A stretch of DNA of 64,000 nucleotides from an uncultured Bacilli bacterium. GTDB lineage: Bacteria > Bacillota_I > Bacilli_A > RF39 > UBA660. A program made the translations under genes and the position numbers. Positions 1-8,900 of the stretch are shown piece after piece (the stretch's first letter is position 1; every line of letters begins with the position of its first letter). The notes under the pieces were generated by a model. The model was not told the origin of the DNA. It saw only the letters and a list, made by a program, of their open reading frames with translations, and did no database searches. The stretch covers positions 46,582 to 110,581 of the forward strand of contig CANPXE010000004.1 of the NCBI GenBank assembly GCA_947585665.1. The letters are read 5' to 3'.

Positions 1-367
1 TATTAAGAATGAAATTAGATCCTAACATTATGATTAAACCAATTAACCAGTAACGAAAAGATGTATCAAGATTAACTAATAATTTATCTTTTTTCATCTT
101 TAGTAGACTAGATAAATCTTTTTTTAATTCCTTATGAAAAATAATTATTGCTATTAACATGACGACACAACTAGAAAAAATAGTTAAATAAGTTTTAGTA
201 AGAATGGTCATGTTATTGACATCAATATTAAATAAAGAAATGGGAATTAGTTGAAAGAGTGAAGAAAATAAAAACAAAAAGATTACAAAGATAAATTTTA
301 AATACTTGGAATAACTTTTGAACATAGCAATTGTTTCATCCATGAATTCTTTAAAAAAGTCTTTCAT
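1..367 (-). CDS. Membrane protein N-terminus, probably CPBP-type intramembrane protease (partial)
   Basis: The minus strand is open from an ATG at 365-367 to the window edge, about 122 codons, preceded by a good GGAGG ribosome site at about 373-378. The product begins MKDFFKEFMDETIAMF. It has a hydrophobic segment near residues 20-40, a second near 55-75, and a third that begins just after RYWLIGLIIMLGSNF. This resembles the N-terminal half of bacterial CPBP (CAAX/abortive infection-type) glutamic intramembrane proteases of low-GC Gram-positives. The catalytic EExxxR and HxxxN motifs would lie beyond the window, so the family call is inference. It is divergently transcribed from murC. Confidence 0.55.
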   Translation of the reverse strand, partial: MKDFFKEFMDETIAMFKSYSKYLKFIFVIFLFLFSSLFQLIPISLFNIDVNNMTILTKTYLTIFSSCVVMLIAIIIFHKELKKDLSSLLKMKKDKLLVNLDTSFRYWLIGLIIMLGSNFILN

Positions 368-470
368 ATTTTCCTCCATTATCTATTATCTTATTCTATT
401 TTAATTTTAATAAAATAAATTTAGTGATGTCAACTTATTTTAGAATATTATTGTATATTGCCAAAAAAAG

Positions 471-499
471 TGTAAATTGACTTAGAATAATGCTATAAT
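471..499 (+). promoter_or_regulatory. Extended -10 promoter for murC operon
   Basis: TATAAT at 494-499 is preceded by TG at 491-492, giving an extended -10. The -35 region (TGTAAA, 471-476, 17 bp spacing) is weak. A better -35 match, TTGACT at 477-482, is only 11 bp away and probably too close. The site lies 20 bp upstream of the murC ATG. Confidence 0.5.
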
Positions 500-519
500 A
501 TATTAGAGGAAGTGTGAAA

Positions 520-1821
520 ATGAAATATTATTGCATAGGAATTAAAGGATCAGGAATGAGCACTTTAGCTAATTTGTTATATGATCTTGGAAATGAAGTA
601 TCTGGTTATGATGATGAAAAAGGTTATAAGTATACGATGGAGGGTTTAGAAAAGAGAAATATTTCTATTTTTTATGATGCTCATGATATCGATAAAGACA
701 CTATTGTTACTTATTCGAAGGCTTTTAGTCAAGATCATCCTGAAATAAAAAGAGTCAAAGAATTAGGATTAACTATTAAAGAATATAATGAAGTAATAGG
801 AGATATCACTAAAAAATTTACAACGATTGGCGTTTCTGGTACCCATGGTAAGACGACGACCAGTCTTTTGATTGGCAGTATCTTTGATAAAACTTTTGGA
901 TGTAATTATTTTGTTGGTGATGGTACAGGACATGCAGAAAAAGCTAATAAGTTCTTTGTCATTGAAAGTGATGAATTTAATAAGCATTTTACGGCATATT
1001 ATCCAACAGTTGCCATAATCACTAATATTGAACTTGATCATACCGAGTGTTATCCTGGCGGAATTGCTGAAATTAGAGATACATTTAAAATATTCGCTGA
1101 TAAAAGTGAATTAGTAATTGCTTGTGGTGATGATGAAAATGTTCGCAAAATCAACTTTAAGAGTCCTGTTATCTACTATGGATTTAATGATGATAATGAC
1201 GTTGTTGCGAAAAACGTTCTTCTAAGTGAAGAAGGAAGCAGTTTTGATTGTTATATCGATGGTGAACTATATGGTCATTTTGATCTTCATCTATACGGTA
1301 AACATATGGTTTTAAATGCTTTGAGTGCCATTGCTGTCTCTAAAAAGTATGGTATTTCGAAAGAAAAAATCGAACAATATTTAAAAGAGTTTAAAGGTGC
1401 TAAAAGACGTTTTAAAGAAAAAGTTTTTAAAGATGTTGTCACCATTGATGACTATGCACATCATCCAACCGAAATATCAGTAACGCTTGCATCAGCTCGT
1501 CAAAAATATCCTGATAAAGAATTAGTAGCGGTTTTCTTACCTAATACATATTCCCGTACGGAAGCTTTAATGGATGACTTTGTTAAGGCCTTAAAAGAAG
1601 CCGATAAAGCCTACGTTATGGATATTCATTGTGATCGTGAAAAAGCTAGTGATTATCCTAATGTATCAAGTGATACAATAATTGAACGAGTTCCTAATAG
1701 TGAAAAAGTATCTGTCGCAACTTGTGATAAACTATTAAAACATAAGAATGCTGTTATTTGCTTTATGAGTTGTACTAATATATATGAAATAGAAGAAGCT
1801 TTTGAAGAAAAATTAAAATAA
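520..1821 (+). CDS. murC: UDP-N-acetylmuramate--L-alanine ligase MurC
   Basis: Adds L-alanine to UDP-MurNAc with ATP, the first amino-acid step of peptidoglycan stem synthesis in the cytoplasm. The N-terminal nucleotide-binding motif GIKGSGM lies at residues 7-13, the ATP P-loop GTHGKTTT at 107-114 and the Mur ligase motif DYAHHPTE at 311-318. The length of 433 residues fits MurC rather than other Mur ligases. I chose ATG 520 over an in-frame GTG at 514 because the GAGGAAG ribosome site at 506-512 overlaps the GTG but is well spaced from the ATG, and family members begin just before the GIKGSGM motif. It is first in an operon with comN, rel, dtd and a transporter. Confidence 0.93.
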   Translation: MKYYCIGIKGSGMSTLANLLYDLGNEVSGYDDEKGYKYTMEGLEKRNISIFYDAHDIDKDTIVTYSKAFSQDHPEIKRVKELGLTIKEYNEVIGDITKKFTTIGVSGTHGKTTTSLLIGSIFDKTFGCNYFVGDGTGHAEKANKFFVIESDEFNKHFTAYYPTVAIITNIELDHTECYPGGIAEIRDTFKIFADKSELVIACGDDENVRKINFKSPVIYYGFNDDNDVVAKNVLLSEEGSSFDCYIDGELYGHFDLHLYGKHMVLNALSAIAVSKKYGISKEKIEQYLKEFKGAKRRFKEKVFKDVVTIDDYAHHPTEISVTLASARQKYPDKELVAVFLPNTYSRTEALMDDFVKALKEADKAYVMDIHCDREKASDYPNVSSDTIIERVPNSEKVSVATCDKLLKHKNAVICFMSCTNIYEIEEAFEEKLK

Positions 1822-1841
1822 TAAAAGTGTAGGTGGTAAAT

Positions 1842-2138
1842 ATGAAAAAAGAAAAAGATATTGTATTTGACAATGTTTTTGACTTATATAATCGTATTAA
1901 ACCAGCTTTGAAAAGTAAAATGAAAGAATTAAAAAGAGAAAAGTTAGATTATATAAAAGAAGAAGATATTTGGAATTATTTAATTAAGACAAAATGGCAA
2001 AATGCTAAAGGGTTAGTTTTGTGTGATGTCGTCAATGATATTTTAAATGCTGAAAATAAAAAAATAGATGAATATGTTAAAGAAAACAATAAAAAGCGCA
2101 AAGAAGAATTATTGATGGAAGAATTAGATTTGATTTAA
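1842..2138 (+). CDS. comN: ComN-like post-transcriptional regulator
   Basis: Small protein of 98 residues, mostly charged and helical. The stretch IKPALKSKMKELK followed by a YIKEEDIWNYL segment matches the pattern of ComN (YrzD), the Bacillus post-transcriptional regulator of comE mRNA, which is also found near relA. ATG 1842 is preceded by AGGTGG at 1831-1836; the in-frame GTG at 1833 lies inside that ribosome site and is rejected. It sits 20 bp after murC and 13 bp before rel, so it is probably co-transcribed. The C-terminal 35 residues are Lys/Glu-rich and extend past the conserved domain. Assignment is by motif resemblance; the target in this organism is unknown. Confidence 0.7.
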   Translation: MKKEKDIVFDNVFDLYNRIKPALKSKMKELKREKLDYIKEEDIWNYLIKTKWQNAKGLVLCDVVNDILNAENKKIDEYVKENNKKRKEELLMEELDLI

Positions 2139-2151
2139 TGGAGGAAGAAAT

Positions 2152-4302
2152 ATGGCTAGTGACAAAAAACAATATACAATTGAAGATTTAATAGAAAAAG
2201 CCAGTAGTTATATTACTAGTAAAGAAGAATTAGAAAAAATTAGAAGTGCCTATGAAGTTTGTTGTGAAAAACATGCTGGTCAATATCGCGATAGTGGTGA
2301 AGAGTTTTTTCATCATCCTTTAAACACGGCCATAATTCTTACAACTGTTTATGCCGATTGTGATACGATATGCGCAGGGTTACTACATGATGTCATTGAA
2401 GATTGTGATACGACTAAACAAGAGTTAGAAGACGAATTTGGACCAACGGTTGCTAATTTAGTATATGGTGTGACAAAGATTAATAAAATTCATTTTTCAA
2501 CAGAAAATGAAGCTTTGATTGAGTATTATAAAAAGATAATTGTGGGAATGAGTGAAGATGTTCGTGTCATTATCATAAAGTTAGCTGATCGTCTTCACAA
2601 CATGCGTACTCTTTGGGCGAAGAGTGAAGAAAAGCAAAAGAAAATAGCGAAAGAGACGCTTGATATTTTAGCGCCTATTGCTCATCATTTAGGTATTCAT
2701 AAGATTAAGAGTGAATTGGAAGACTTATCTCTTCGTTATTTAAAACCTAATGTCTTTTATGACATTGCTGATAAATTAAATAATACTAAACTAGAACGTG
2801 ATAAAGTTGTCAGTGATATGATTACAAGTGTTAGTAATCTCTTAAAAGAAAATAATATTGAGCATGAGATAAAAGGACGTAGTAAGAGTATTTATAGTAT
2901 TTATAAGAAACTAGAAAAAGGACGTAAATTTAGTGATATATATGATTTATTAGCTTTGCGTATCTTAGTTGATAACGTTCAACAATGTTATTCAATTATT
3001 GGTATTATTCATGCTAAATATAAACCAATTCCAAAGCGCTTTAAAGACTATATTGCAATGCCTAAACCTAATGGCTATCAGTCCCTTCATACGACTGTCT
3101 TTGGTATCGATGGTTACTTATTTGAAATTCAAATAAGAACTAAAGAGATGGATGAAATTGCTGAAAATGGTGTCGCATCCCATTGGGCTTATAAAGAGCA
3201 CAAAGATTTAACGCAACAAGCAACGACGAGTACAGAAGCTAAATTACAATTTTTTAAGTCAATTGTGGAATTGAATGAAGATAAAATGACGAGTGAGGAA
3301 TTTGTCAACAGCGTTAAAAATGAAATCTTAAATAATAATATTTATGTCTTTACACCAAAAGGGGACATCTTTGAACTTCCAAAAGGATCAACGCCAATTG
3401 ATTTTGCTTATAGTGTTCATACGCGTGTTGGCGAAACAATGGTTGGAGCTATTGTCAATGATAGTATTGTTCCTCTTGATTATGAATTGAAAGATAATGA
3501 TATCGTTAAGATAAATACTAATAAGAATTCACCTGGACCATCTAAAGAATGGTTAAACATTGCGAAATCAACACGAGCTAAAAATAAAATTCGTAGTTTC
3601 TTTACGCGAAGTGAAAAAGATAATTATATCGAAAGAGGTAAAGCTGATCTCGAAAAAGAATTGCGTAAGCGTAAACTTTCCTTTAATGAATTTTTAACTG
3701 ATGAAAATCTTGAAGAAATATATAAGAGTGCCAAAGTAGTTGACTTAGATGATTTATATCTAAACATTGGTAATGGTAAATTTAGTAGTACTTATGTTGT
3801 CAATTTAATATATAAGAAAGAAAATGCTGAACCCATTAAAAAAGTTGAAGTACCTAAAACTAGTGATGGAGATATTATCGTTGAAGGAATCGATAAGATT
3901 AAAGTTAATTTAGCCAATTGTTGTAATCCCGTTCCTGGAGACGAAATCGTTGGTTATATAACTAAAGGAAATGGTATTAGTGTCCATCGTCGTTCTTGTC
4001 ACAATCTAGCTTTCTTAGATAACCGAATGATTAATGTTACTTGGAATGAAGAGCGAACTAATAATCGTTATTTATCATCACTATTCATTCATTGTAATGA
4101 ACAAGATAAATCACTATTAGAAATCATGCAGAAAGCCAGTACTTCTAATATTAGTATTGATAGTATGCATACGCATCGTAAAGTTGATGAGGTCATATAT
4201 GAAGTTGATATATGGGTAAGAGACCTAGAACATTTAAATAAATTTATTCGAGATTTAGAAAATATGACATATGTTGAGAAAGTGGAGCGAATTATACAAT
4301 GA
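2152..4302 (+). CDS. rel: Bifunctional (p)ppGpp synthetase/hydrolase Rel
   Basis: Makes and degrades the alarmone (p)ppGpp in the stringent response; cytoplasmic and ribosome-associated. The domain order is standard for the 716-residue long Rel. The HD hydrolase has H54-H55 and the HDVIED motif at 79-84, so the hydrolase residues are intact. The synthetase has SKSIYSIYKK from residue 244 and GYQSLHT at 308-314. A TGS domain starts near residue 395 and an ACT domain ends the protein (about 640-716). The ribosome site GGAGGAAG precedes ATG 2152. Its last codons overlap the dtd start by 4 bp (ATGA), as in the Bacillus relA-dtd pair, which suggests translational coupling. Confidence 0.95.
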   Translation: MASDKKQYTIEDLIEKASSYITSKEELEKIRSAYEVCCEKHAGQYRDSGEEFFHHPLNTAIILTTVYADCDTICAGLLHDVIEDCDTTKQELEDEFGPTVANLVYGVTKINKIHFSTENEALIEYYKKIIVGMSEDVRVIIIKLADRLHNMRTLWAKSEEKQKKIAKETLDILAPIAHHLGIHKIKSELEDLSLRYLKPNVFYDIADKLNNTKLERDKVVSDMITSVSNLLKENNIEHEIKGRSKSIYSIYKKLEKGRKFSDIYDLLALRILVDNVQQCYSIIGIIHAKYKPIPKRFKDYIAMPKPNGYQSLHTTVFGIDGYLFEIQIRTKEMDEIAENGVASHWAYKEHKDLTQQATTSTEAKLQFFKSIVELNEDKMTSEEFVNSVKNEILNNNIYVFTPKGDIFELPKGSTPIDFAYSVHTRVGETMVGAIVNDSIVPLDYELKDNDIVKINTNKNSPGPSKEWLNIAKSTRAKNKIRSFFTRSEKDNYIERGKADLEKELRKRKLSFNEFLTDENLEEIYKSAKVVDLDDLYLNIGNGKFSSTYVVNLIYKKENAEPIKKVEVPKTSDGDIIVEGIDKIKVNLANCCNPVPGDEIVGYITKGNGISVHRRSCHNLAFLDNRMINVTWNEERTNNRYLSSLFIHCNEQDKSLLEIMQKASTSNISIDSMHTHRKVDEVIYEVDIWVRDLEHLNKFIRDLENMTYVEKVERIIQ

Positions 4303-4736
4303 AAATAGTAGTACAAAGAAGTTTAGAAGCATCTTGCGAAGTTGATGGAAAAATTACTGGAAAAATTGATAATGGAATGGTTTTATTAGTCAGTTTTACG
4401 CAAGGTGATGATGAAAAAATAGTAGATTACATGGTTCGAAAAGTATTGAATCTACGTATATTTGACGATGAAAATGGCATAATGAATAAGAGTATTGATA
4501 AAGAAAAAGCATCTATTTTATCCATTTCCCAATTTACGCTTTATGGTGATGCGACGAAAGGAAATCGTCCTAGTTATGTCAAAGCTTTAAATGGGGAAGA
4601 AGCGATAAAATTATATGATTACTTCAATGAAGAACTAAGAAAAGAAATAAGAGTAGAGACTGGTATCTTTGGTGCCGAAATGAAAATAAGTTTAATCAAT
4701 GATGGACCAATAACCATAATCTTAGAGAAGGAGTGA
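4299..4736 (+). CDS. dtd: D-aminoacyl-tRNA deacylase Dtd
   Basis: Hydrolyses D-amino acids wrongly attached to tRNA, as well as glycine from tRNA-Ala. It is 145 residues long, the usual family length. The two active-site signatures are present: SQFTL at residues 77-81 and the C-terminal NDGPIT at 134-139 (family NxGPxT, which forms the cross-subunit Gly-cisPro motif). The start ATG overlaps the rel stop codon. The stop is TGA, one of several genes here showing that UGA is not reassigned. The next gene's ribosome site lies within the last codons of dtd. Confidence 0.95.
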   Translation: MKIVVQRSLEASCEVDGKITGKIDNGMVLLVSFTQGDDEKIVDYMVRKVLNLRIFDDENGIMNKSIDKEKASILSISQFTLYGDATKGNRPSYVKALNGEEAIKLYDYFNEELRKEIRVETGIFGAEMKISLINDGPITIILEKE

Positions 4737-4741
4737 TAAAG

Positions 4742-5791
4742 ATGTATAAAGATAAATTGAATTATAAATTGTTAAATATTTTGATTTTATTTACCATTAT
4801 CTATTTAGGAATTATTACTTTTGATTATTGGATTGGTATAATTACAAGATTATTTAATTTAACTTTCCCATTTATTTTAGCTTTTATCATTGCTTATGCG
4901 TTATCACCTTTGGTGCGTAAGATAGAATCGAAAGGTGTTCGAAAAAAACTGGCTGTAACAATTGTCGTTGTCGGTTTTGTCGGTATTTTTGTTGGTCTCT
5001 TAAGTTTAACGATTCCTGTTATTTATGAACAATTGATATCTCTTTCTAAAAACTTAGGGACAATAATAAATGATATGTCTAAATATTTCCATATTGATAT
5101 TAATCAATATCAATCAACAATTAATACTTATTTAAATGATATCATTGGTAGTGTCGGTAAATATGTTTCAAGTGGTCTATTTAATTTCTTATCACAATCA
5201 ATTAATTTCTTGACGAAGTTTATCATCGTCTTCATTGTTAGTATTTACTTTATGGCCGATATGGAAAACATTAGGGCATATGTTAAAGGTGTTTTAAAAC
5301 GTCATAATAAAAAATCATTTAAATTGATTAAGAGTATTGATAATGAATTAGGACATTATCTTGAAGGATTGACTATTTTTATGATTATTCAATTTTTTGA
5401 ATACTCATTCCTCTTCTGGGTAATAGGTCATCCTAACTGGATTCTTTTAGGTTTACTTGCATCGTTTACAACGGTCATTCCATATTTTGGTGGATGGATA
5501 ACAAATATTATTGCCGTAATTTTAGCAAGTGTCGTTTCAACTAAATTGTTTATTGCAACTTTGATTATTTGCTTTATTTTCCCTAATATTGATGGTTACA
5601 TCATTTCCCCAAGAGTATATGGTAAAACGAATAATGTTAAACCTTTATGGTCAATCTTCGCTGTAACAGTTATGGGTGGAACATTAGGTTTATTTGGAAT
5701 TTTATTTGCACTTCCAACTTACTTAGTTTTGAACTGCATATACAAATTCTTTAGGGAAGATATAAAAGAAAAATTAGAATCAAAAGATTAA
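4742..5791 (+). CDS. AI-2E family transporter (YtvI/PerM-like membrane protein)
   Basis: Polytopic membrane protein of 349 residues with about eight hydrophobic segments. The long central periplasm-facing amphipathic region (about residues 90-160) and the late IPYFGGWITNIIA segment are characteristic of the AI-2E/PerM transporter family. Family members export small molecules or act in Na+/H+ exchange; substrate specificity cannot be read from sequence. I chose ATG 4742 because the AGAAGGAG ribosome site (4726-4733) is correctly spaced from it and overlaps the alternative GTG at 4733. It is the last gene of the operon and is followed by a strong hairpin terminator. Confidence 0.85.
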   Translation: MYKDKLNYKLLNILILFTIIYLGIITFDYWIGIITRLFNLTFPFILAFIIAYALSPLVRKIESKGVRKKLAVTIVVVGFVGIFVGLLSLTIPVIYEQLISLSKNLGTIINDMSKYFHIDINQYQSTINTYLNDIIGSVGKYVSSGLFNFLSQSINFLTKFIIVFIVSIYFMADMENIRAYVKGVLKRHNKKSFKLIKSIDNELGHYLEGLTIFMIIQFFEYSFLFWVIGHPNWILLGLLASFTTVIPYFGGWITNIIAVILASVVSTKLFIATLIICFIFPNIDGYIISPRVYGKTNNVKPLWSIFAVTVMGGTLGLFGILFALPTYLVLNCIYKFFREDIKEKLESKD

Positions 5792-5809
5792 ACAATAATA
5801 GAAATATTA

Positions 5810-5838
5810 AACAATAATAGAAATATTATTGTTTTTTT
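5810..5838 (+). terminator. Intrinsic terminator after the murC-rel operon
   Basis: A 10-bp stem AACAATAATA / TATTATTGTT with a GAAA-type loop is followed by a T run ending near 5838. The 5' arm belongs to a 19-bp perfect tandem duplication (5791-5809 and 5810-5828). Confidence 0.85.
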
Positions 5839-5878
5839 GTATAGAAATGTAAAACTATAATTAAATAAATAAATTGTA

Positions 5879-5887
5879 TGATAAAAT
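5879..5887 (+). promoter_or_regulatory. Extended -10 upstream of the giant NTase-motif gene
   Basis: TG at 5879-5880 plus one base plus TAAAAT (5882-5887) forms an extended -10, 26 bp upstream of ATG 5914. No good -35 is visible. Confidence 0.35.
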
Positions 5888-5913
5888 ATTAATATATACT
5901 AGTGAGGTTTATT

Positions 5914-8900
5914 ATGAAATTAGAGAGATTTAGAGAAATAAAAAAGAGAATAATAGAGATTATTGAACATATTGATACTTATATTTCACAGGATCAACAA
6001 CCTACAGAACAAGAAATAAAAGAGTTGAATGATGAATTTATTTCCTTACAAAAAGAATTAGAAAACGCTGATTTATCTTCAATTGATTATAAAGAATGGG
6101 AGGGTATGCCTCTTATAGCGTTAAGTATTGATGGTGGTGATCGTGTTTTAGATTTATCAAAAACTCATGCCAATATTGACTTTTCATTGATATCAGAAAT
6201 TCTTTGTGACAAATTAATTTTGAGTGGATGTAATGTAAAAAACCTTTTTGCAATTAAATATGATGAAGAAATGTTTTCTAAAGATGAAGCGTTCATTTTA
6301 GCACACCCTGAATTTTTTCCAAGCAAATCTATACCAGAAGAAATTCGTGATAAATATTATCATCGCGAGATTGATTTAGGTACTTTAAAAAGTTATCCTG
6401 AATTATTGGAATGTATTCATTCAGCCGATTACTTTGAATTTTCTACAAAAAGAATTTCTAAATTTGTTGGTTTTGATAATCTTATCACTTTTATTAAAGA
6501 ATACCCAGAACTTATTGATGTAATTAGTATACCTATTTTTTATATAGAGAATATTGATGAAGGTCAAAAGACATACGCAGAGGCAAGACAAGCACTATTT
6601 AAGATTTTTATGAATAATCTTTCACATGTTCATAATGGTTTTAGTTTTTTGTACAAAGAATTAGAAGTGCCAGAATTATCTCAACTTACTGATGAATTGA
6701 TTTCATGTAATCCAGAATATTTTTTAACAGATTTAGATATTCCGAGAGAAATATCAGAAAAATTTTATAGGGGTGAATTTGATATTAGTGATATTCGTCT
6801 TTATCGTGATGCTTTGAAAGATAAAAATTTATTATTTGGTTGTAGATTAGCCCATATTTTTTTGGAGTTAGAAATAATAAATAAAATTTTTGGTGATTTA
6901 ATTACATACATTGATATCATTCCACCGACACTTGATAGTATATTATTAAGTGGTAGTTTTGATAAAAAAGAATATTCAAGTATAAATGAATTTGTTAGCG
7001 AAAGAATATCTGCGCATCTCACATCTATAAGGGATTATGCTTTCATTAAAAAAATAGAATGTGATTTTGATGAATTATATCTCTATAGTTATTATGTACC
7101 AGTTGATAAAATTTTTGGCGATGATCCATATATAATTGCATTAATTAATAAGTATGGATTTAAAGCAATTAAAGAATTTCATAAGAAATATGATAATGTT
7201 TTAGGCAATAATTTATGTATTACCGATTTTAGTGATAGTAATTTGAGAGTCATTGCTGAACTATATAAAGAACTATTAGATGCTGGTAAAGAGCCAGAAA
7301 CTCTTAATGATTTAATTAAAGTAGAAGTTGCTTCCTTAATAGATAACTTAGCAAAACATAATAATGGACATAGTTTTGTATGTACTTATGAAACAAAAGC
7401 AAAATTGTTTTATGATTTTTTTCCTGATATGTTTTTATCCCCCGATGAATTGCAATATGCTTATGAAATTTGTAATGATGATAAAATACTTGGCAGAATA
7501 TTATCGTCTATTGCTGGTAATTATGATGATTTATTTGATTTAGTTAATAAATATCCTCAGTTAATCCCTATTTTTCTTCAAAAAAAGTTTAATACTAATA
7601 CGTATTCTTCGAATTCAGAAATAGTAGAAAAAATTGATAATTTATATAAAAAACTCGGAAAAAAGGATTTTCTAACCATTGTTTCTAAGTATGGTAAAGC
7701 ATTAGAGATCGTTATTGAAAATTATAAAAAAGCATTACCATTTGGTGAAATGCTTGCAAGTATCGACAATAAAGAAAAATTTTTAAACGATTTTATTTAT
7801 GAAAAAAAATTATATTATCAAATTGATGTTAGAATCTTACCAGAAAGTTTTAGAAAAGAGCATCCAGAACTATATTTATCGGTAGATGTACCTGAAAAAT
7901 TAAAAGAAAAATTTTATTCTAGAACATTAGATGTCAAAGATTTTATTGATAATCCTGAATTGTTGAAATTATTTAATAATAATAATATTGCATATGGATT
8001 TGCCGAGAGTATGGCATGGATTGTTACATTATATGCTAATGAAACTAATTTTGAAGAGGCAAATTATAAACGTATGAAAATAATAATGGAATATTCTAAA
8101 ATAACTGATCCTGAAATGCAAGCAGTGTTTAGTGAATATGTTCTAGAAATTGATGGTGATATTGATAAAATGAAAATTGCTTCTAATGTCATATCTATGC
8201 TTGAATTTTCAAACTCTAGTGAAATGATGGCCTTTAGGGGAGAAATTGCCAAACAAGTATTAAGGACAGAGAAACCTCTTGAAAAGTTAAGGGAAATTGA
8301 AGATTTATTTATAAGAAATAATATACCAGTAGTTGGAAAGATATATTCTTGTTTTGAAATATTGCATCCTGATTTTCAAGGATTTGATTTTAGTAGTCCT
8401 ATAATTTCACCTGTTTTAAAAAGATATTCAGTTGAAAGAAAAAAGATGATTGTTTTTTCAGATTTAATTAAAGCAGCATTTGGGTCTAATAATAGATCCG
8501 TCATTGATTATTTAGAAAATATTGAATTTGCTTCTAAATTATATGAGAAAATAAAGAGTGGACAAATTGAATTTGAACAATGTAGTGAAATGGAAAAAAG
8601 AGAGTTAGTCATATTTAGTAAGCGTTTGGCTACATTACATAACAATACTTTGAGAGCAAAAGCAGATAATGATATATTTGTACTTAGTGGTGATGTTTTA
8701 GCAGGTATTTATGAACTATCAAAAAAAATATCTCCAAATGGAACATTAGATTACGATTTAGCTGATAGAATTGTTAAAATGTTTTGTGGATTTGCTGGTT
8801 TTCATACCCTAGAACAAGCCAAAACATACATTGTCAATAAAGTTAAAGCAGCTGATTTAAGAAATAGAAGAACTGCACAATTTGATGTGGTCTTAAGAAA

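Noticed and set aside
4734..4736. Mollicute genetic code (UGA as Trp)
   Set aside because: TGA ends rel, dtd and gmk at the expected family lengths and Trp is encoded by TGG throughout.
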